Below are positions 26,512-35,870 of a stretch of 64,000 nt of DNA, one piece after another. How positions within the stretch are numbered: position 1 is the stretch's first letter; every line of letters starts with the position of its first letter. The notes under the pieces were generated by a model. The model saw only the letters and a program-made list of their open reading frames with translations. It was not told the DNA's origin and did not search any database. Made by a program: the position numbers and the translations under genes. The DNA comes from Bog-756 sp963756515 (GTDB lineage Bacteria > Actinomycetota > Acidimicrobiia > Acidimicrobiales > RAAP-2), in the NCBI GenBank assembly GCA_963756515.1, contig CAVWNV010000005.1, forward strand, positions 186,001 through 250,000. The letters are read 5' to 3'.

Positions 26512-28023
26512 ATGAACACCGTCGCGGAAACCGACCTCTTCACCACCAGTGATCCCGAGGTACCCGACCCCGTCCTCGCCCACCCGGACGCGCTCCAGCC
26601 CCATGTCATCGTGCTGTTCGGGGCCACCGGCGACCTGTCGAGACGGAAGCTGCTGCCCGGCCTGTTGAGGCTGTCCCAGTCCGGTCTCCTGCCCGAGTAC
26701 CGGATCATCGGCACCTCACTGGAGGAGATGGACGAGTCCGAGTTCCACGACTTCGCCCTCAAGGCGTGCGAGGAGTTCGCCCGCCGGGACATCGTGGAGG
26801 CCCACTGGCCCGCCTTCCGGGCCCGCCTCCACTACGTGTCCCAGGGCGGTGGCGCCCAGTCGCTGGCCGAGGCGGTGGCACGGGCCGAGGAGCGGCTCAG
26901 CGGCCAGACCCGGCGGCTGCACTACCTGAGCATCCCCCCGTCGGCGGCGCGTGCCGTCGTGACCACGTTGGGCCAGGCCGACCTGGTCGAGCGGTCGAGA
27001 ATCATCATGGAGAAGCCGTTCGGCACCGACCTCGAGTCGGCCAAGGTGCTGAACGACGCCGTGCACGGCGTCTTCTTCCCCGACCAGGTCTACCGGATCG
27101 ACCACTTCTTGGGGAAGGAGGCGGCCCAGAACATCCTGGCCTTCCGGTTCGCCAACGGCCTGTTCGAGCCCATCTGGAACCGCAACCACATCGACCACGT
27201 GCAGATCGACGTGCCCGAGACCCTCTCGGTCGACTCGCGGGCCAGCTTCTACGAAGGCACCGGGGCCTTCCGCGACATGGTGGTGACCCATCTGTTCCAG
27301 ATCCTGGCCTTCATGGCCATGGAGCCGCCCACCTCCCTCGAGCCCCGTTCGATCAGCGAGGAGAAGAACAAGGTCTTCCGGTCCATGTGCCCCATCGACG
27401 TCAGCCAGGTGGTGCGGGGACAGTACGAGGGCTACCGGTCGATCCCCGGGGTGCCCGAGGACTCCCAGACCGAGACCTTCATCGCCCTCCGGTGCGAGAT
27501 CGACAACTGGCGGTGGGCCGGGGTCCCCTTCTATCTGCGCACCGGCAAGAACATGGCCCAGGGGGCCCGCATCATCTCCATCGCCTTCCGCGAACCGCCC
27601 AAGAGCATGTTCGCGGCCGACTCGGGCATCGGCGCCCACGGTCCCGACCACCTCACCTTCGACCTGGCCGACTCGTCCAAGCTGTCCCTCTCCTTCTACG
27701 GGAAGCGGCCCGGGCCCGGGATGCAGCTCGACAAGCTCAGCCTGCAGTTCGCCCTGCACGAGACGGAGCACGAGACCGAGGTGCTCGAGGCCTACGAGCG
27801 ACTCATCCACGACGCCATGAGCGGCGACCACACCCTGTTCACCGCGGCCGAGGACATCGAGCGGCTGTGGGAGCTGTCCACCCCGCTGCTCGAGCACCCG
27901 CCCCCGGTGGAGCTGTACCCGACGGGGTCGTGGGGGCCGCCGGGCATCCACGACCTGATCCGACCCGACTCGTGGCGGCTCCCCTTCGAACGGGGCTGGC
28001 GCCGGGCCGAATCGGCCGGCTGA
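26512..28023 (+). CDS. zwf: Glucose-6-phosphate 1-dehydrogenase
   Basis: A 503-residue enzyme of normal length that oxidises glucose 6-phosphate to 6-phosphogluconolactone at the head of the oxidative pentose-phosphate pathway. The NADP fingerprint GATGDLSRRK starts at residue 37, the substrate-binding signature RIDHFLGKE at 195, and EKPFG precedes it. The gene is alone here; opcA, tal and pgl, often neighbours in actinobacteria, are not adjacent. Confidence 0.96.
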   Translation: MNTVAETDLFTTSDPEVPDPVLAHPDALQPHVIVLFGATGDLSRRKLLPGLLRLSQSGLLPEYRIIGTSLEEMDESEFHDFALKACEEFARRDIVEAHWPAFRARLHYVSQGGGAQSLAEAVARAEERLSGQTRRLHYLSIPPSAARAVVTTLGQADLVERSRIIMEKPFGTDLESAKVLNDAVHGVFFPDQVYRIDHFLGKEAAQNILAFRFANGLFEPIWNRNHIDHVQIDVPETLSVDSRASFYEGTGAFRDMVVTHLFQILAFMAMEPPTSLEPRSISEEKNKVFRSMCPIDVSQVVRGQYEGYRSIPGVPEDSQTETFIALRCEIDNWRWAGVPFYLRTGKNMAQGARIISIAFREPPKSMFAADSGIGAHGPDHLTFDLADSSKLSLSFYGKRPGPGMQLDKLSLQFALHETEHETEVLEAYERLIHDAMSGDHTLFTAAEDIERLWELSTPLLEHPPPVELYPTGSWGPPGIHDLIRPDSWRLPFERGWRRAESAG

Positions 28024-28036
28024 CGGCCACGACCAC

Positions 28037-28639
28037 TCAGTCGGGGTCGTCCAGGCTGCGCCAGCAGTACCAGGCCACCAGACTCCGGTAGGGACGGAAG
28101 GGCTCGCCCAGCTGGAGCAGCTCCTCCGGGGTCGGGGCGGCGTCGAGGCCCCAGGCCCGACCGAAGCCGGCCCGCACCCCGTAGTCACCGGTGGGCCAGA
28201 CGTCGAGCCGGCCCAGGGTTCCGAGCAGGAACATCTGGGCCGTCCAGGGACCGATGCCTCGGACCTGGGTGAGGTGGGCCACGACCTCCTCGTCCGACAG
28301 CCGGCCGACCCGGGCCAGATCGATCTGGCCCGTCATCACCTTGTCGGCCAGGTCCCGGATGGAGGCGGCCTTGGCCCGGCTCAGGCCACAGCCGGCCAGG
28401 ACATCGGAGGGGGCGGCCAGCACCACGGCGGGTGTGACCGTTCCGCCCAGGGCGTCCACCAGCCGACCGTGGATGGTGGCGGCGGCCCGGCCGGCCAGCT
28501 GTTGGAAGACGATGGCCTCGGCCAACGACTCGAAGCGCCGGTCGACCCGGACCGGTCGGCGCCGCGGCGGCGTGCCGTGCCGGTCGACGAGGGCGGCCAG
28601 GACGGGGTCCCGTTCGGCCAGTGAGGCGGTGGCGCCGGC
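28037..28639 (-). CDS. DNA-3-methyladenine glycosylase II-like (AlkA/HhH-GPD) enzyme
   Basis: About 200 residues with the base-excision helix-hairpin-helix LTQVRGIGPWTAQMFLLG and the downstream catalytic aspartate in WPTGDYGVRAGFG. The enzyme removes alkylated bases from DNA. It lacks the Fe-S cysteines of endonuclease III, as expected for AlkA-type glycosylases, and is shorter than E. coli AlkA. A GTG at 28657 could add six residues. It converges on zwf, with 13 bp between the genes. Confidence 0.88.
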   Translation of the reverse strand, partial: AGATASLAERDPVLAALVDRHGTPPRRRPVRVDRRFESLAEAIVFQQLAGRAAATIHGRLVDALGGTVTPAVVLAAPSDVLAGCGLSRAKAASIRDLADKVMTGQIDLARVGRLSDEEVVAHLTQVRGIGPWTAQMFLLGTLGRLDVWPTGDYGVRAGFGRAWGLDAAPTPEELLQLGEPFRPYRSLVAWYCWRSLDDPD

Positions 28640-28816
28640 CATCGATGGTGAGGTCACCGCCCGATGATGCCATCGCCGCCGTCGGGGCTGTCAATGCCGT
28701 CGTCGGCCTCGCGCCTGGTGGGCGGGCCGTTAGGATCCGGTTCGAGACCGGCCCGGCACGGTGGGTCGAGTCGGACGCCCCACGCCCACGGGCTGCGGCC
28801 CATCAGGAGGATGTCA

Positions 28817-29584
28817 GTGACACTGCACGGCAAAGTGGCCATCGTGACGGGAGGCAACACCGGCATCGGCAGGGCGGTGGTGCTGGCGCTGGCCCAGGAG
28901 GGCGCCGACATCGTGATCGACTACATCGCCAACGAGGACGCGGAGCTGTCGGTCGAGGCGGCCGTCCGCGGGCTGGGCGACAAGGTGGTGGGCGTCAAGG
29001 CCGACGTGAGCAAGGTGGCGGACTTGGAGACCCTGGTCGGAACGGCGGTCAAGACCTTCGGACGCCTGGACATCATGGTCAATAACGCCGGCATCGAGAC
29101 CCGCACGTCGATCCTCGACACCACCGAGGAGCAGTACGCCAAGGTCTTGGACATCAACCTGAAGAGCGCCTTCTTCGGCACCCAGCTGGCCGCCAAGCAG
29201 ATGATCGCCCAGGGGGACGGGGGCCGGATCATCAACATGACCTCGGTGCACGAGGACTGGCCCATGCCCGGCAACACCGCCTACTGCCTGTCCAAGGGGG
29301 GCATGCGCATGCTGACCCGCACCGCCGGGGTCGAGCTGGCTCCCCACGACGTGCTGGTGGTGGGGGTGGGACCGGGCGCGGTGGACACACCCATCAACAA
29401 GGCCACCGTGGCCGACCCGGCCGCACTGGCCACACTCGACAACGCCATCCCCATCGGGCGGCTGGCCGAACCGGAGGAGATCGCCAGCCTGGTGGCCTTC
29501 CTGGCCGGGCCCGGTGCCAGCTACATCACCGCCACCACCATCTTCGCCGACGGCGGCATCATGCAGTCCAGCCCCGGGCTGTGA
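28817..29584 (+). CDS. Short-chain dehydrogenase, glucose 1-dehydrogenase-like
   Basis: A 255-residue classical SDR with VTGGNTGIG near the N-terminus, NNAGI, and the active-site YCLSK preceded by MTSVHE. It ends with the family-typical FADGGIMQSSPG. The start is decided by AGGAGG at 28805-28810: the ATG at 28811 touches it, whereas GTG 28817 has a 6-nt spacing and begins directly with the first strand. It probably reduces or oxidises a sugar or ketone with NAD(P). The SRPBCC gene follows on the same strand. Confidence 0.9.
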   Translation: MTLHGKVAIVTGGNTGIGRAVVLALAQEGADIVIDYIANEDAELSVEAAVRGLGDKVVGVKADVSKVADLETLVGTAVKTFGRLDIMVNNAGIETRTSILDTTEEQYAKVLDINLKSAFFGTQLAAKQMIAQGDGGRIINMTSVHEDWPMPGNTAYCLSKGGMRMLTRTAGVELAPHDVLVVGVGPGAVDTPINKATVADPAALATLDNAIPIGRLAEPEEIASLVAFLAGPGASYITATTIFADGGIMQSSPGL

Positions 29585-29651
29585 CCGGCGCCTTCCGTCG
29601 AACCACCGCACCCGTCTCGGGCCACCGGGCTGGCCGAGAGAAGAGGAAGCC

Positions 29652-30119
29652 ATGGACGGGAACATCGTCGCCACCGAGCGGGTCGTCGCCGCTTCCCCCG
29701 AGGCCATCTTCGACCTCGTCGCCGATGCCTCCCGCCACCCCGACATCGACGGCTCGGGAGCGGTGAAGCAGGTCAAGCCGGGTGGTCCGGCCCGTCTCTC
29801 CCTCGGCGCCACCTTCGGGATGTCCATGCACATGGGCATCGGGTACTCAATGGTCAACACGGTCGTCGAGTTCGAGGAGAACCGACGGATCGCCTGGCAG
29901 GCCCGGGTCTCGGGTCCGCTGGGCCGGTTCGTGGGCGGCCGCATCTGGCGGTATGAACTCGAACCGGTGGAGGGCGGGACCCGGGTGCGAGAGAGCTGGG
30001 ACATCTCCGAGGACCACCAACGCCGGTTCCTCCGCCACGACAAGGTGACGGTGTTCACCAAGGTCAACATGGACAAGACCCTGGCCCGCATCGAGAAGCT
30101 GACGGCCACCCCGTCCTAG
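29652..30119 (+). CDS. SRPBCC-superfamily (polyketide cyclase/dehydrase-like) protein
   Basis: A 155-residue START-like protein. The N-terminal strand and helix (ERVVAASPEAIFDLVADASRHPDID) and the Glu-rich strand EPVEGGTRVRESWDI are typical of SRPBCC lipid/ligand-binding proteins. ATG 29652 has AGAGGAAG upstream. It likely binds a hydrophobic ligand in the cytoplasm. It follows the SDR gene by 67 bp and may be in its operon. Confidence 0.8.
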   Translation: MDGNIVATERVVAASPEAIFDLVADASRHPDIDGSGAVKQVKPGGPARLSLGATFGMSMHMGIGYSMVNTVVEFEENRRIAWQARVSGPLGRFVGGRIWRYELEPVEGGTRVRESWDISEDHQRRFLRHDKVTVFTKVNMDKTLARIEKLTATPS

Positions 30120-30192
30120 TGTCGGCCCACCCGTTCAGCTTCGGGACGGCGGCGTCGGGAAGGTCCCCGGCCCCGATGGTGTTCCAGTAGGC

Positions 30193-31218
30193 ATGGTTCC
30201 ACTGTCCGTACTCGATCTGGCCTCGGTGGCCAAGGGGTTCACGCCGGCCGACGCCCTGGCCGACACCACCCGGCTGGCACCGGTCATCGAGCAGCTGGGC
30301 TACCGGCGGATGTGGGTGGCCGAGCACCACGGCATGCCGGCCGTGGCCAGCTCGGCGCCGGCGGTGCTCATCGGCCACCTGGCCGACGCCACCACCACGC
30401 TGCGTATCGGGGCCGGCGGGGTCATGCTGCCCAACCACGCCCCGCTGGTCGTGGCCGAGCAGTTCGCCACCCTCGAGGCCCTCCACCCCGGTCGGATCGA
30501 CCTCGGGCTCGGCCGTGCCCCCGGCACCGACCAGGTGACGGCCCGGGCCCTGCGACGCTCCGGCGACCAGGGCGCCGACACCTTCCCCCAGGATGTGGTG
30601 GAACTCGTCGAGTACCTGGCCGAGAGCGACGGCCCGGTCTCCCATCCGGCGCCGGTGCCGGGCCGGGGCTACCTCCCCGAGATGTGGCTGCTCGGTTCCT
30701 CGACCTTCAGCGCCCGGCTGGCCGGCCTGTTGGGCCTCCCCTTCTCCTTCGCCTACCACTTCGCCCCCGACCAGTTGGGCCAGGCCCTCGAGACCTACCG
30801 CACGACGTTCCGACCCTCCTTCCTTCTGGAGCGGCCGCACGCCATGGTGGCGGTATCGGTGCTGTGCGCCCCGACCGACGACGAGGCCCGCTGGTTGGCC
30901 GGACCGGCCGCGCTCAGCATCCTCCAGCTCCGCACCGGCCGGTTGGGGCCCATCCCCACCCCGGAGGAGGCCGCCGCCTACCGGTACACTCCCCAGGAGC
31001 GGGCCCTGGTCGACGCCAACACGGCATCCCACCTGATCGGCGATCCCGATCTCGTCTTCCAGGGGCTCGCCGAGCTCGAGCAGCGCACCGGTGCCGACGA
31101 GCTCATGCTGTCGACACGGGCCCACTCCTACGAGGCCCGGGCCCAGTCGCTGACCCTGGTGGCCGGGCGGTGGTCGATGGAGGTACCCGAGTCCCCGGCG
31201 TCGGCGCCGGCGGCGTGA
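30193..31218 (+). CDS. LLM-class flavin-dependent oxidoreductase
   Basis: A 341-residue luciferase-like TIM-barrel protein of the MsnO8-like subgroup, recognisable by LGYRRMWVAEHHGMP near the N-terminus, the GGVMLPNHAPLVVAEQFATLEAL region and GLGRAPGTD. These enzymes use FMNH2 or F420H2 for monooxygenation or hydride transfer. No close ribosome site is visible before ATG 30193. It converges on a second LLM enzyme. Substrate unknown. Confidence 0.88.
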   Translation: MVPLSVLDLASVAKGFTPADALADTTRLAPVIEQLGYRRMWVAEHHGMPAVASSAPAVLIGHLADATTTLRIGAGGVMLPNHAPLVVAEQFATLEALHPGRIDLGLGRAPGTDQVTARALRRSGDQGADTFPQDVVELVEYLAESDGPVSHPAPVPGRGYLPEMWLLGSSTFSARLAGLLGLPFSFAYHFAPDQLGQALETYRTTFRPSFLLERPHAMVAVSVLCAPTDDEARWLAGPAALSILQLRTGRLGPIPTPEEAAAYRYTPQERALVDANTASHLIGDPDLVFQGLAELEQRTGADELMLSTRAHSYEARAQSLTLVAGRWSMEVPESPASAPAA

Positions 31219-31240
31219 CCGGCACCGACGGTCCCGCCGG

Positions 31241-32179
31241 TCACATCGACGCGCAGTGGGGTAGCACCTCCTCGGCGATGAGGGCCAGGTGTTCGAGGTC
31301 GGCGAGATCGAGGATCTGGAGGTAGACGCGCTCGGACCCCACCTCCCCGTAGGTGGCCAGCTTGGCCACCACCTCGTCGGGGGAGCCGCACAGCCCGTGC
31401 TCCCGCAGGTCGTCCACCCCGCGCCCGATGGCGGCGGCCCGGGCTTCCACCTCGGCGGCGGTACGGCCGCAACACACCACCTGGGCGGCCGAGTAGGCCA
31501 GAGACGCGGGGTCACGGCCGACCGACTCACAGGCGGCCCGGACCCGCTCGAACTGGGACCGGGTCTCGTCCAGCGAGGAGAAGGCCAGGTTGAACTCGGC
31601 CGCATAGGTGGCGGCCAGCCACGGGGTGCGCTTGGCCCCGTGCCCGCCGACGATGATCGGGGGCCCGGGCCGCTGGACCGGTTTGGGCAGGGCCGGGCTG
31701 TCGGCGATCCGGTAGTGCTCCCCCTCGAAGGCGAAGGTGGAACCGGCCGGTGTCCCCCACAGCCCGGTGACCACGGCCAGCTGCTCCTCCAGGTGGTCGA
31801 ACCGCTCACCGACGGGAGGGAACGGGATCCCGTAGGCGGTGTGCTCGGCCTCGTACCAGCCGGCACCGAGTCCCAGTTCGACCCGGCCGTGACTCATGGC
31901 GTCGACGACGGCCACCGAGATGGCCAGCGGCCCGGGATGCCGGAAGGTGGCCGAGGTGACCAGGGTCCCGAGGCGGATCCGGCTCGTCTCGCGGGCGATT
32001 CCGGCCAGAGTGATCCAGGCGTCACTCGGTCCGGGCAGACCGTCGGAGGACCCCATGGCCAGGTAGTGGTCGCTGCGGAAGAAGGCGTCGAAACCCACCG
32101 ACTCCGACGTCCGGGCCACGGCCAACAAGGTGTCGTAGGTGGCCCCCTGCTGGGGCTCGGTGAAGATGCGTAGCAACAT
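31241..32179 (-). CDS. LLM-class F420-dependent-type oxidoreductase
   Basis: A 312-residue luciferase-like protein with the N-terminal SVGFDAFFRSDHYLAM, GTLVTSATFRHPGPLA and LGLGAGWYEAEH motifs of the large actinobacterial F420-dependent LLM group. It probably transfers hydride from F420H2 to, or from, an unidentified substrate. Its stop lies 22 bp from that of the convergent 30193-31218 gene. The DHA2 exporter gene downstream is on the same strand, 51 bp from this gene's ATG side, so it is not the same transcript unit by position alone. Confidence 0.88.
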   Translation of the reverse strand: MLLRIFTEPQQGATYDTLLAVARTSESVGFDAFFRSDHYLAMGSSDGLPGPSDAWITLAGIARETSRIRLGTLVTSATFRHPGPLAISVAVVDAMSHGRVELGLGAGWYEAEHTAYGIPFPPVGERFDHLEEQLAVVTGLWGTPAGSTFAFEGEHYRIADSPALPKPVQRPGPPIIVGGHGAKRTPWLAATYAAEFNLAFSSLDETRSQFERVRAACESVGRDPASLAYSAAQVVCCGRTAAEVEARAAAIGRGVDDLREHGLCGSPDEVVAKLATYGEVGSERVYLQILDLADLEHLALIAEEVLPHCASM

Positions 32180-32230
32180 GCCAACGGTCTAGCCGAGACC
32201 GGGCTCCAGGGACACCGAACCCGGCTGGCC

Positions 32231-33916
32231 TCAGGGCGCCGACGGGACGGACCCGATCACTCCCTCGTCGAACTCGGCATCGCCGGCCCCGGACAGTCCG
32301 CCCGCCATGGCCAGGTCCTCGCTGGGCCGTTCCAATCCCGACGCCGTGCGCAACCTGACCTCCTTCAGGAACAGGGTCAGGGTGAACATGACCGCGGCCA
32401 GGGGCACGCCGAGCAGGAACACCGAGTGGAGCGAGCGCACGAAGGACTCGAGGATCCCGTGCTGGACGTCGGGAGGGAAGGCGTGGAGCTGGCTCGGACT
32501 CATGGAGAAGCTGCCGTTGACGTGGATGGACGAGGCGGCCGCCCCCGGTACCAGCGCCGGGATCCAGTGGGTGAGGCCGGCCACGAAGACCGCGCCGAAC
32601 AGGGAGGTCCCGAAGGCGCCGCCCAACGAACGGAAGAAGGTGACGGCGGCGGTGGCTGTCCCGATCTGGGTCGGGGGCACGGCGTTCTGGGTGGACAGCA
32701 CCATGACCTGCATGGTCATGCCCATGCCGGCGCCGAGCACGATCACGTAGAGGCTCATGGTGAGGTGGGAGGTGTGCAGGTCGAGCTGGGAGAGCAGGGC
32801 CATGCCCACGATGACCAGGGCCGAACCCACCACCGGGAACACCTTGTATCGACCGGTGCGGGTGACCAACTGACCCGAGCCCACCGACGCGCCCAGCACG
32901 CCGATCATCAGCGGGATCATGAGCAGTCCCGAGACCATGGCCGACACCCCGTCCACCAGCTGCAGGTACAGGGGGAGGTAGATGATGGCCCCGAACATGA
33001 TCATGGCCAGCAGGAACGACACCGAGCTGGAGACCCGGAAGATGCCGATGTGATAGAGGCTGGGCGGCAGGATGGGCTCGGCGGCACGGCGCTCCCACAG
33101 GACGAAGGCCACGATCAGCACCACGGCCACGACGGCCAGGCCCACGATGACGGGTGAGCCCCAGGGGTACTGGGTTCCGCCCCACACCGTCACCAGCAGG
33201 GCCGCGGTCACACCGAGAAGCATGAGGCCGGCGCCCAGGTAGTCGATGGAGTGGGCCTGGCGACGGAACGGTAGCTTCAGCACCAGAGTGGTCACGACCA
33301 GGGCCACGATCCCGATGGGGATGTTGATGTAGAAGATCCACCGCCAGCTCAGGTTGTCGGTGAAGAACCCGCCGAGCAGGGGGCCGGCCACCGAGGACAC
33401 CGCGAAGGTGGCCCCGAAGTAGCCCTGGTAGCGACCGCGCTCGCGGGGTGAGACCACGTCGGCGATGATGGTGAAGGCCATGGCCATGAGACCGCCGGCC
33501 CCGAGGCCCTGGATGCCCCGGAAGGCGATGAGCTGGACCATGTTCTGGCTGAGGCCGGACAGCGCCGACCCGATCAGGAAGATCACGATGGCGAACTGGA
33601 ACAGGCCCTTGCGCCCGAACTGGTCGGACAGCTTCCCGTACAACGGCGTGGAGATGGTCGAGGTCAACAGATAGGCCGTCACCACCCAGCTGATGTGGTT
33701 GAGGCCGTGCAGACTGTTCACGATGGTGGGCAGCGCCGTTCCCACGATGGTCTGGTCGAGGGCGGCGAGGAACATGCCCAGCATCAGCGCGCTGAACACG
33801 ACGAGGATCTGGCGGTGGGTCAGGGCCACCACCGGTGCGGCGTCCGACGGGGACGGGTGGTCGGGAAGGGGCGAGCCGGTCGTGCCGTCGGAGCGGGTCG
33901 GGGAGTCGACGGTCAC
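32231..33916 (-). CDS. DHA2-family (EmrB/QacA) MFS drug exporter
   Basis: A 561-residue, 14-helix exporter. Helix 1 has MFLAALDQTIVGTALPTI, the classical DHA2 motif with the Asp needed for drug/proton antiport, and loop 2-3 has GKLSDQFGRKG (motif A). The GTG start overlaps the stop of the MarR gene (GTGA at 33913-33916). Export of a toxic compound controlled by the coupled MarR protein is the natural reading. Confidence 0.93.
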   Translation of the reverse strand: MTVDSPTRSDGTTGSPLPDHPSPSDAAPVVALTHRQILVVFSALMLGMFLAALDQTIVGTALPTIVNSLHGLNHISWVVTAYLLTSTISTPLYGKLSDQFGRKGLFQFAIVIFLIGSALSGLSQNMVQLIAFRGIQGLGAGGLMAMAFTIIADVVSPRERGRYQGYFGATFAVSSVAGPLLGGFFTDNLSWRWIFYINIPIGIVALVVTTLVLKLPFRRQAHSIDYLGAGLMLLGVTAALLVTVWGGTQYPWGSPVIVGLAVVAVVLIVAFVLWERRAAEPILPPSLYHIGIFRVSSSVSFLLAMIMFGAIIYLPLYLQLVDGVSAMVSGLLMIPLMIGVLGASVGSGQLVTRTGRYKVFPVVGSALVIVGMALLSQLDLHTSHLTMSLYVIVLGAGMGMTMQVMVLSTQNAVPPTQIGTATAAVTFFRSLGGAFGTSLFGAVFVAGLTHWIPALVPGAAASSIHVNGSFSMSPSQLHAFPPDVQHGILESFVRSLHSVFLLGVPLAAVMFTLTLFLKEVRLRTASGLERPSEDLAMAGGLSGAGDAEFDEGVIGSVPSAP

Positions 33917-34431
33917 TGCGGCACCCCGTCGGACGGCCGATCGGCGGCCTGGTGTTCGTGGGCCCGGTGGAGGCCGTCCTCGAGCCGGCGGAGTCCGCTG
34001 GTCAGCTCGGTGCGCTCCTCGTCGGACCAGGCGTTGATGACCTCGGCCAGGGCCTGGCGACGGGCCTCGGACACCGACTCGAGCACCGCCCAGCCCCGCC
34101 GGGACAGGCTGAGCAGCGAGGCACGGCCGTCGACCGGGTCGGGGACCTTGTCCACCAGTCCGCACGCCACCAGATCGCGCATCTGGCGACTGACCGTGGA
34201 CAGGTCGAGCTCGACGGTGCCGGCCAACTCGGACAGACGCACCGGGGCCTGGCCCGACAGCCGGACCATCAGCCAGTAGCCGGCCCGGTCGATGGACTCC
34301 CCCTCGGCCAGCTCGCTCCGGGGTACCTCGAGGCGCAGGATGGCCCGGGCCACCTGGGTCAGCGAGCGCTCCAGCTCGGCCGACACGCTGCAGTACGGCC
34401 GGTCGTCGACACCGGCGCTGGTCGTCGTCAT
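33913..34431 (-). CDS. MarR-family repressor of the coupled exporter
   Basis: A 172-residue winged-helix regulator: GYWLMVRLSGQAPVRLSELA, the recognition region LDLSTVSRQMRDLVACGLV and the wing DPVDGRASLLSLSRRG. ATG 34431 follows AAGG; earlier in-frame starts cross the promoter. It is the first gene of a MarR-exporter operon. A perfect 6-bp inverted repeat next to a -10-like TATGAT at 34496-34521 is its probable operator. Confidence 0.9.
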   Translation of the reverse strand: MTTTSAGVDDRPYCSVSAELERSLTQVARAILRLEVPRSELAEGESIDRAGYWLMVRLSGQAPVRLSELAGTVELDLSTVSRQMRDLVACGLVDKVPDPVDGRASLLSLSRRGWAVLESVSEARRQALAEVINAWSDEERTELTSGLRRLEDGLHRAHEHQAADRPSDGVPQ

Positions 34432-34495
34432 CACCTTGGCGGCCACGGTCGTCCTCGTCACTGTGAGTCCCAGAGGGAAGTCCTCGGAATCAAAC

Positions 34496-34521
34496 TGCTT
34501 GTAGCAAGCAACCATATCATA
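34496..34521 (-). promoter_or_regulatory. MarR operator and -10 box of efflux operon
   Basis: On the plus strand TGCTTG and CAAGCA form a perfect inverted repeat with 3 bp between them (34496-34510). Five bases away, reading on the minus strand, TATGAT (34516-34521) has the form of a -10 hexamer. The operator would cover the transcription start and the first transcribed bases, a usual MarR arrangement. No good -35 was seen. Confidence 0.5.
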
Positions 34522-34552
34522 CAGGGCCGGCGGCCGGACCGGGACGGCCGTG

Positions 34553-35218
34553 TCATCCGGTCGAGGGGATGGGACCGGCCGTGTCATCCGGTCGGTGGGG
34601 TGACCCGACCACGCGACCCAGGGCCAGTACCCCCACCACCCGGGCGCCCCCCAGCCTGAGGGCGGCCGCCGCGCTCTGGGCCCGGGCCCCGGTGACGATG
34701 CTGTCGTCGACGACGAGGACCCGGGCGGATCCAGGCGGGTCGAGTTCGGCCGGGGTGGCCAGTTCGAACCCGTGACGCGAGGCGACCAGATGACCGGTGG
34801 GATCCGGACCGCGCACCAGCATCGGCACGTGGAGACGCTCGAGGGTGCCGACGGCGGCGACCACCGCCTCGACCGGGCGGCCCGTCGGTCGTCGGGTCGA
34901 CGGCACGGTGGTGACCACGTCCCAGGTCGAGCCCAAGCGCAGACGCAGCCCACGCTGATCGGCCATCCACGGACCGATCCGTTCGGCCAGGACGGCCACG
35001 TGGGCCGCTCGGGCCTCGACTGCGGTGGCGTCCTTGTAGCCGCGCAGATGGCGGTGCAGCTCGCCGCCGAGGCGGTAGGCGGCCATGGCCACCACCGGCA
35101 CCAGGGGCATGCGGAGCTGGCGGGCCAACACCGAGCAGCAGAAGCACACGGCGAACGAGGGCCGGGTCCGTCCACCGCATATCCGACAGCACCCGGCATC
35201 GGGGACGGAAGCATCCAT
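34553..35218 (-). CDS. ComF-like phosphoribosyltransferase-domain protein
   Basis: A 221-residue protein. The N-terminus has CCRICGG and CFCC cysteine pairs, a small zinc finger typical of ComF proteins. The C-terminal half ends in VLVVDDSIVTGARAQSAAAALR, the PRPP-binding loop of type I phosphoribosyltransferases. ComF proteins support DNA uptake or recombination in competent bacteria; in actinobacteria their role is unclear. ATG 35218 follows AAGGCG. It lies upstream of the MarR operon on the same strand. Confidence 0.75.
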   Translation of the reverse strand: MDASVPDAGCCRICGGRTRPSFAVCFCCSVLARQLRMPLVPVVAMAAYRLGGELHRHLRGYKDATAVEARAAHVAVLAERIGPWMADQRGLRLRLGSTWDVVTTVPSTRRPTGRPVEAVVAAVGTLERLHVPMLVRGPDPTGHLVASRHGFELATPAELDPPGSARVLVVDDSIVTGARAQSAAAALRLGGARVVGVLALGRVVGSPHRPDDTAGPIPSTG

Positions 35219-35316
35219 GGATACGCCTTGCCTGGGGGAGACCGGCATCGGCCGGTGGCGGTCGGAGGCGGCGTGGGCCCGGCAGGGCCGGCCGCGACGG
35301 GTCGATCCGGGCCGGG

Positions 35317-35778
35317 TCAGGGAAGGGCCGGGTCCACCGAACCAGGGTCCCGGTGGAGCAGGAAGGTCCCCGTCGACCGCGACACCATGTGGTCGTCGGA
35401 GTCGGTCACCGTGGCCTCGGCGTACGCCACCTGCCGGGCCATGCGGACCACCTCGCCCCGAAGCCGGTAGACCTCCCCCACCAGGGCGGGCCGCATGGTC
35501 TCGACCTTCATCTCCAAGGTGGCCCGGGTCCGGTCGCCCCCGCCCAGGGCGGCGTTGATGGCGAAGTTCATGGCGGCATCGAGGAGGAGGCCGTGTACGC
35601 CGGCCTGCACCACCCCGTGGGGGTTGGCGGCCACGGCGGCGGGGACGAACGAGCCGGCCACCCAGCCGAGGTCCTCGCCGTCGACCCCGTACCCGTCGAA
35701 GGAGGCACCGACGGTGCCGATCAGCTCCATACCGCCGTCACCCAGCCAGCGGTCCATATTCCTGATCCGGCCTGTCAT
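35317..35778 (-). CDS. Hotdog-fold thioesterase (PaaI/YbgC-like)
   Basis: A 153-residue protein with the hotdog helix HGVVQAGVHGLLLDAAMNFAINAAL, where His and Gly residues line the active site, and a following strand RATLEMKVETMRPALVGEVY. It should hydrolyse acyl-CoA thioesters. It is divergent from an acetyl-CoA acetyltransferase, with a perfect palindromic operator in the shared region, so both genes probably belong to the same acyl-CoA regulon. Confidence 0.82.
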   Translation of the reverse strand: MTGRIRNMDRWLGDGGMELIGTVGASFDGYGVDGEDLGWVAGSFVPAAVAANPHGVVQAGVHGLLLDAAMNFAINAALGGGDRTRATLEMKVETMRPALVGEVYRLRGEVVRMARQVAYAEATVTDSDDHMVSRSTGTFLLHRDPGSVDPALP

Positions 35779-35870
35779 CACCTCGACCGTAGCCCCGGGC
35801 TGTGCCGCTGTGGCCCTCCGGGGTGGTTGGACGGATCGGTCGGGGCGAGTACGATCGACCGTACCGTCCC

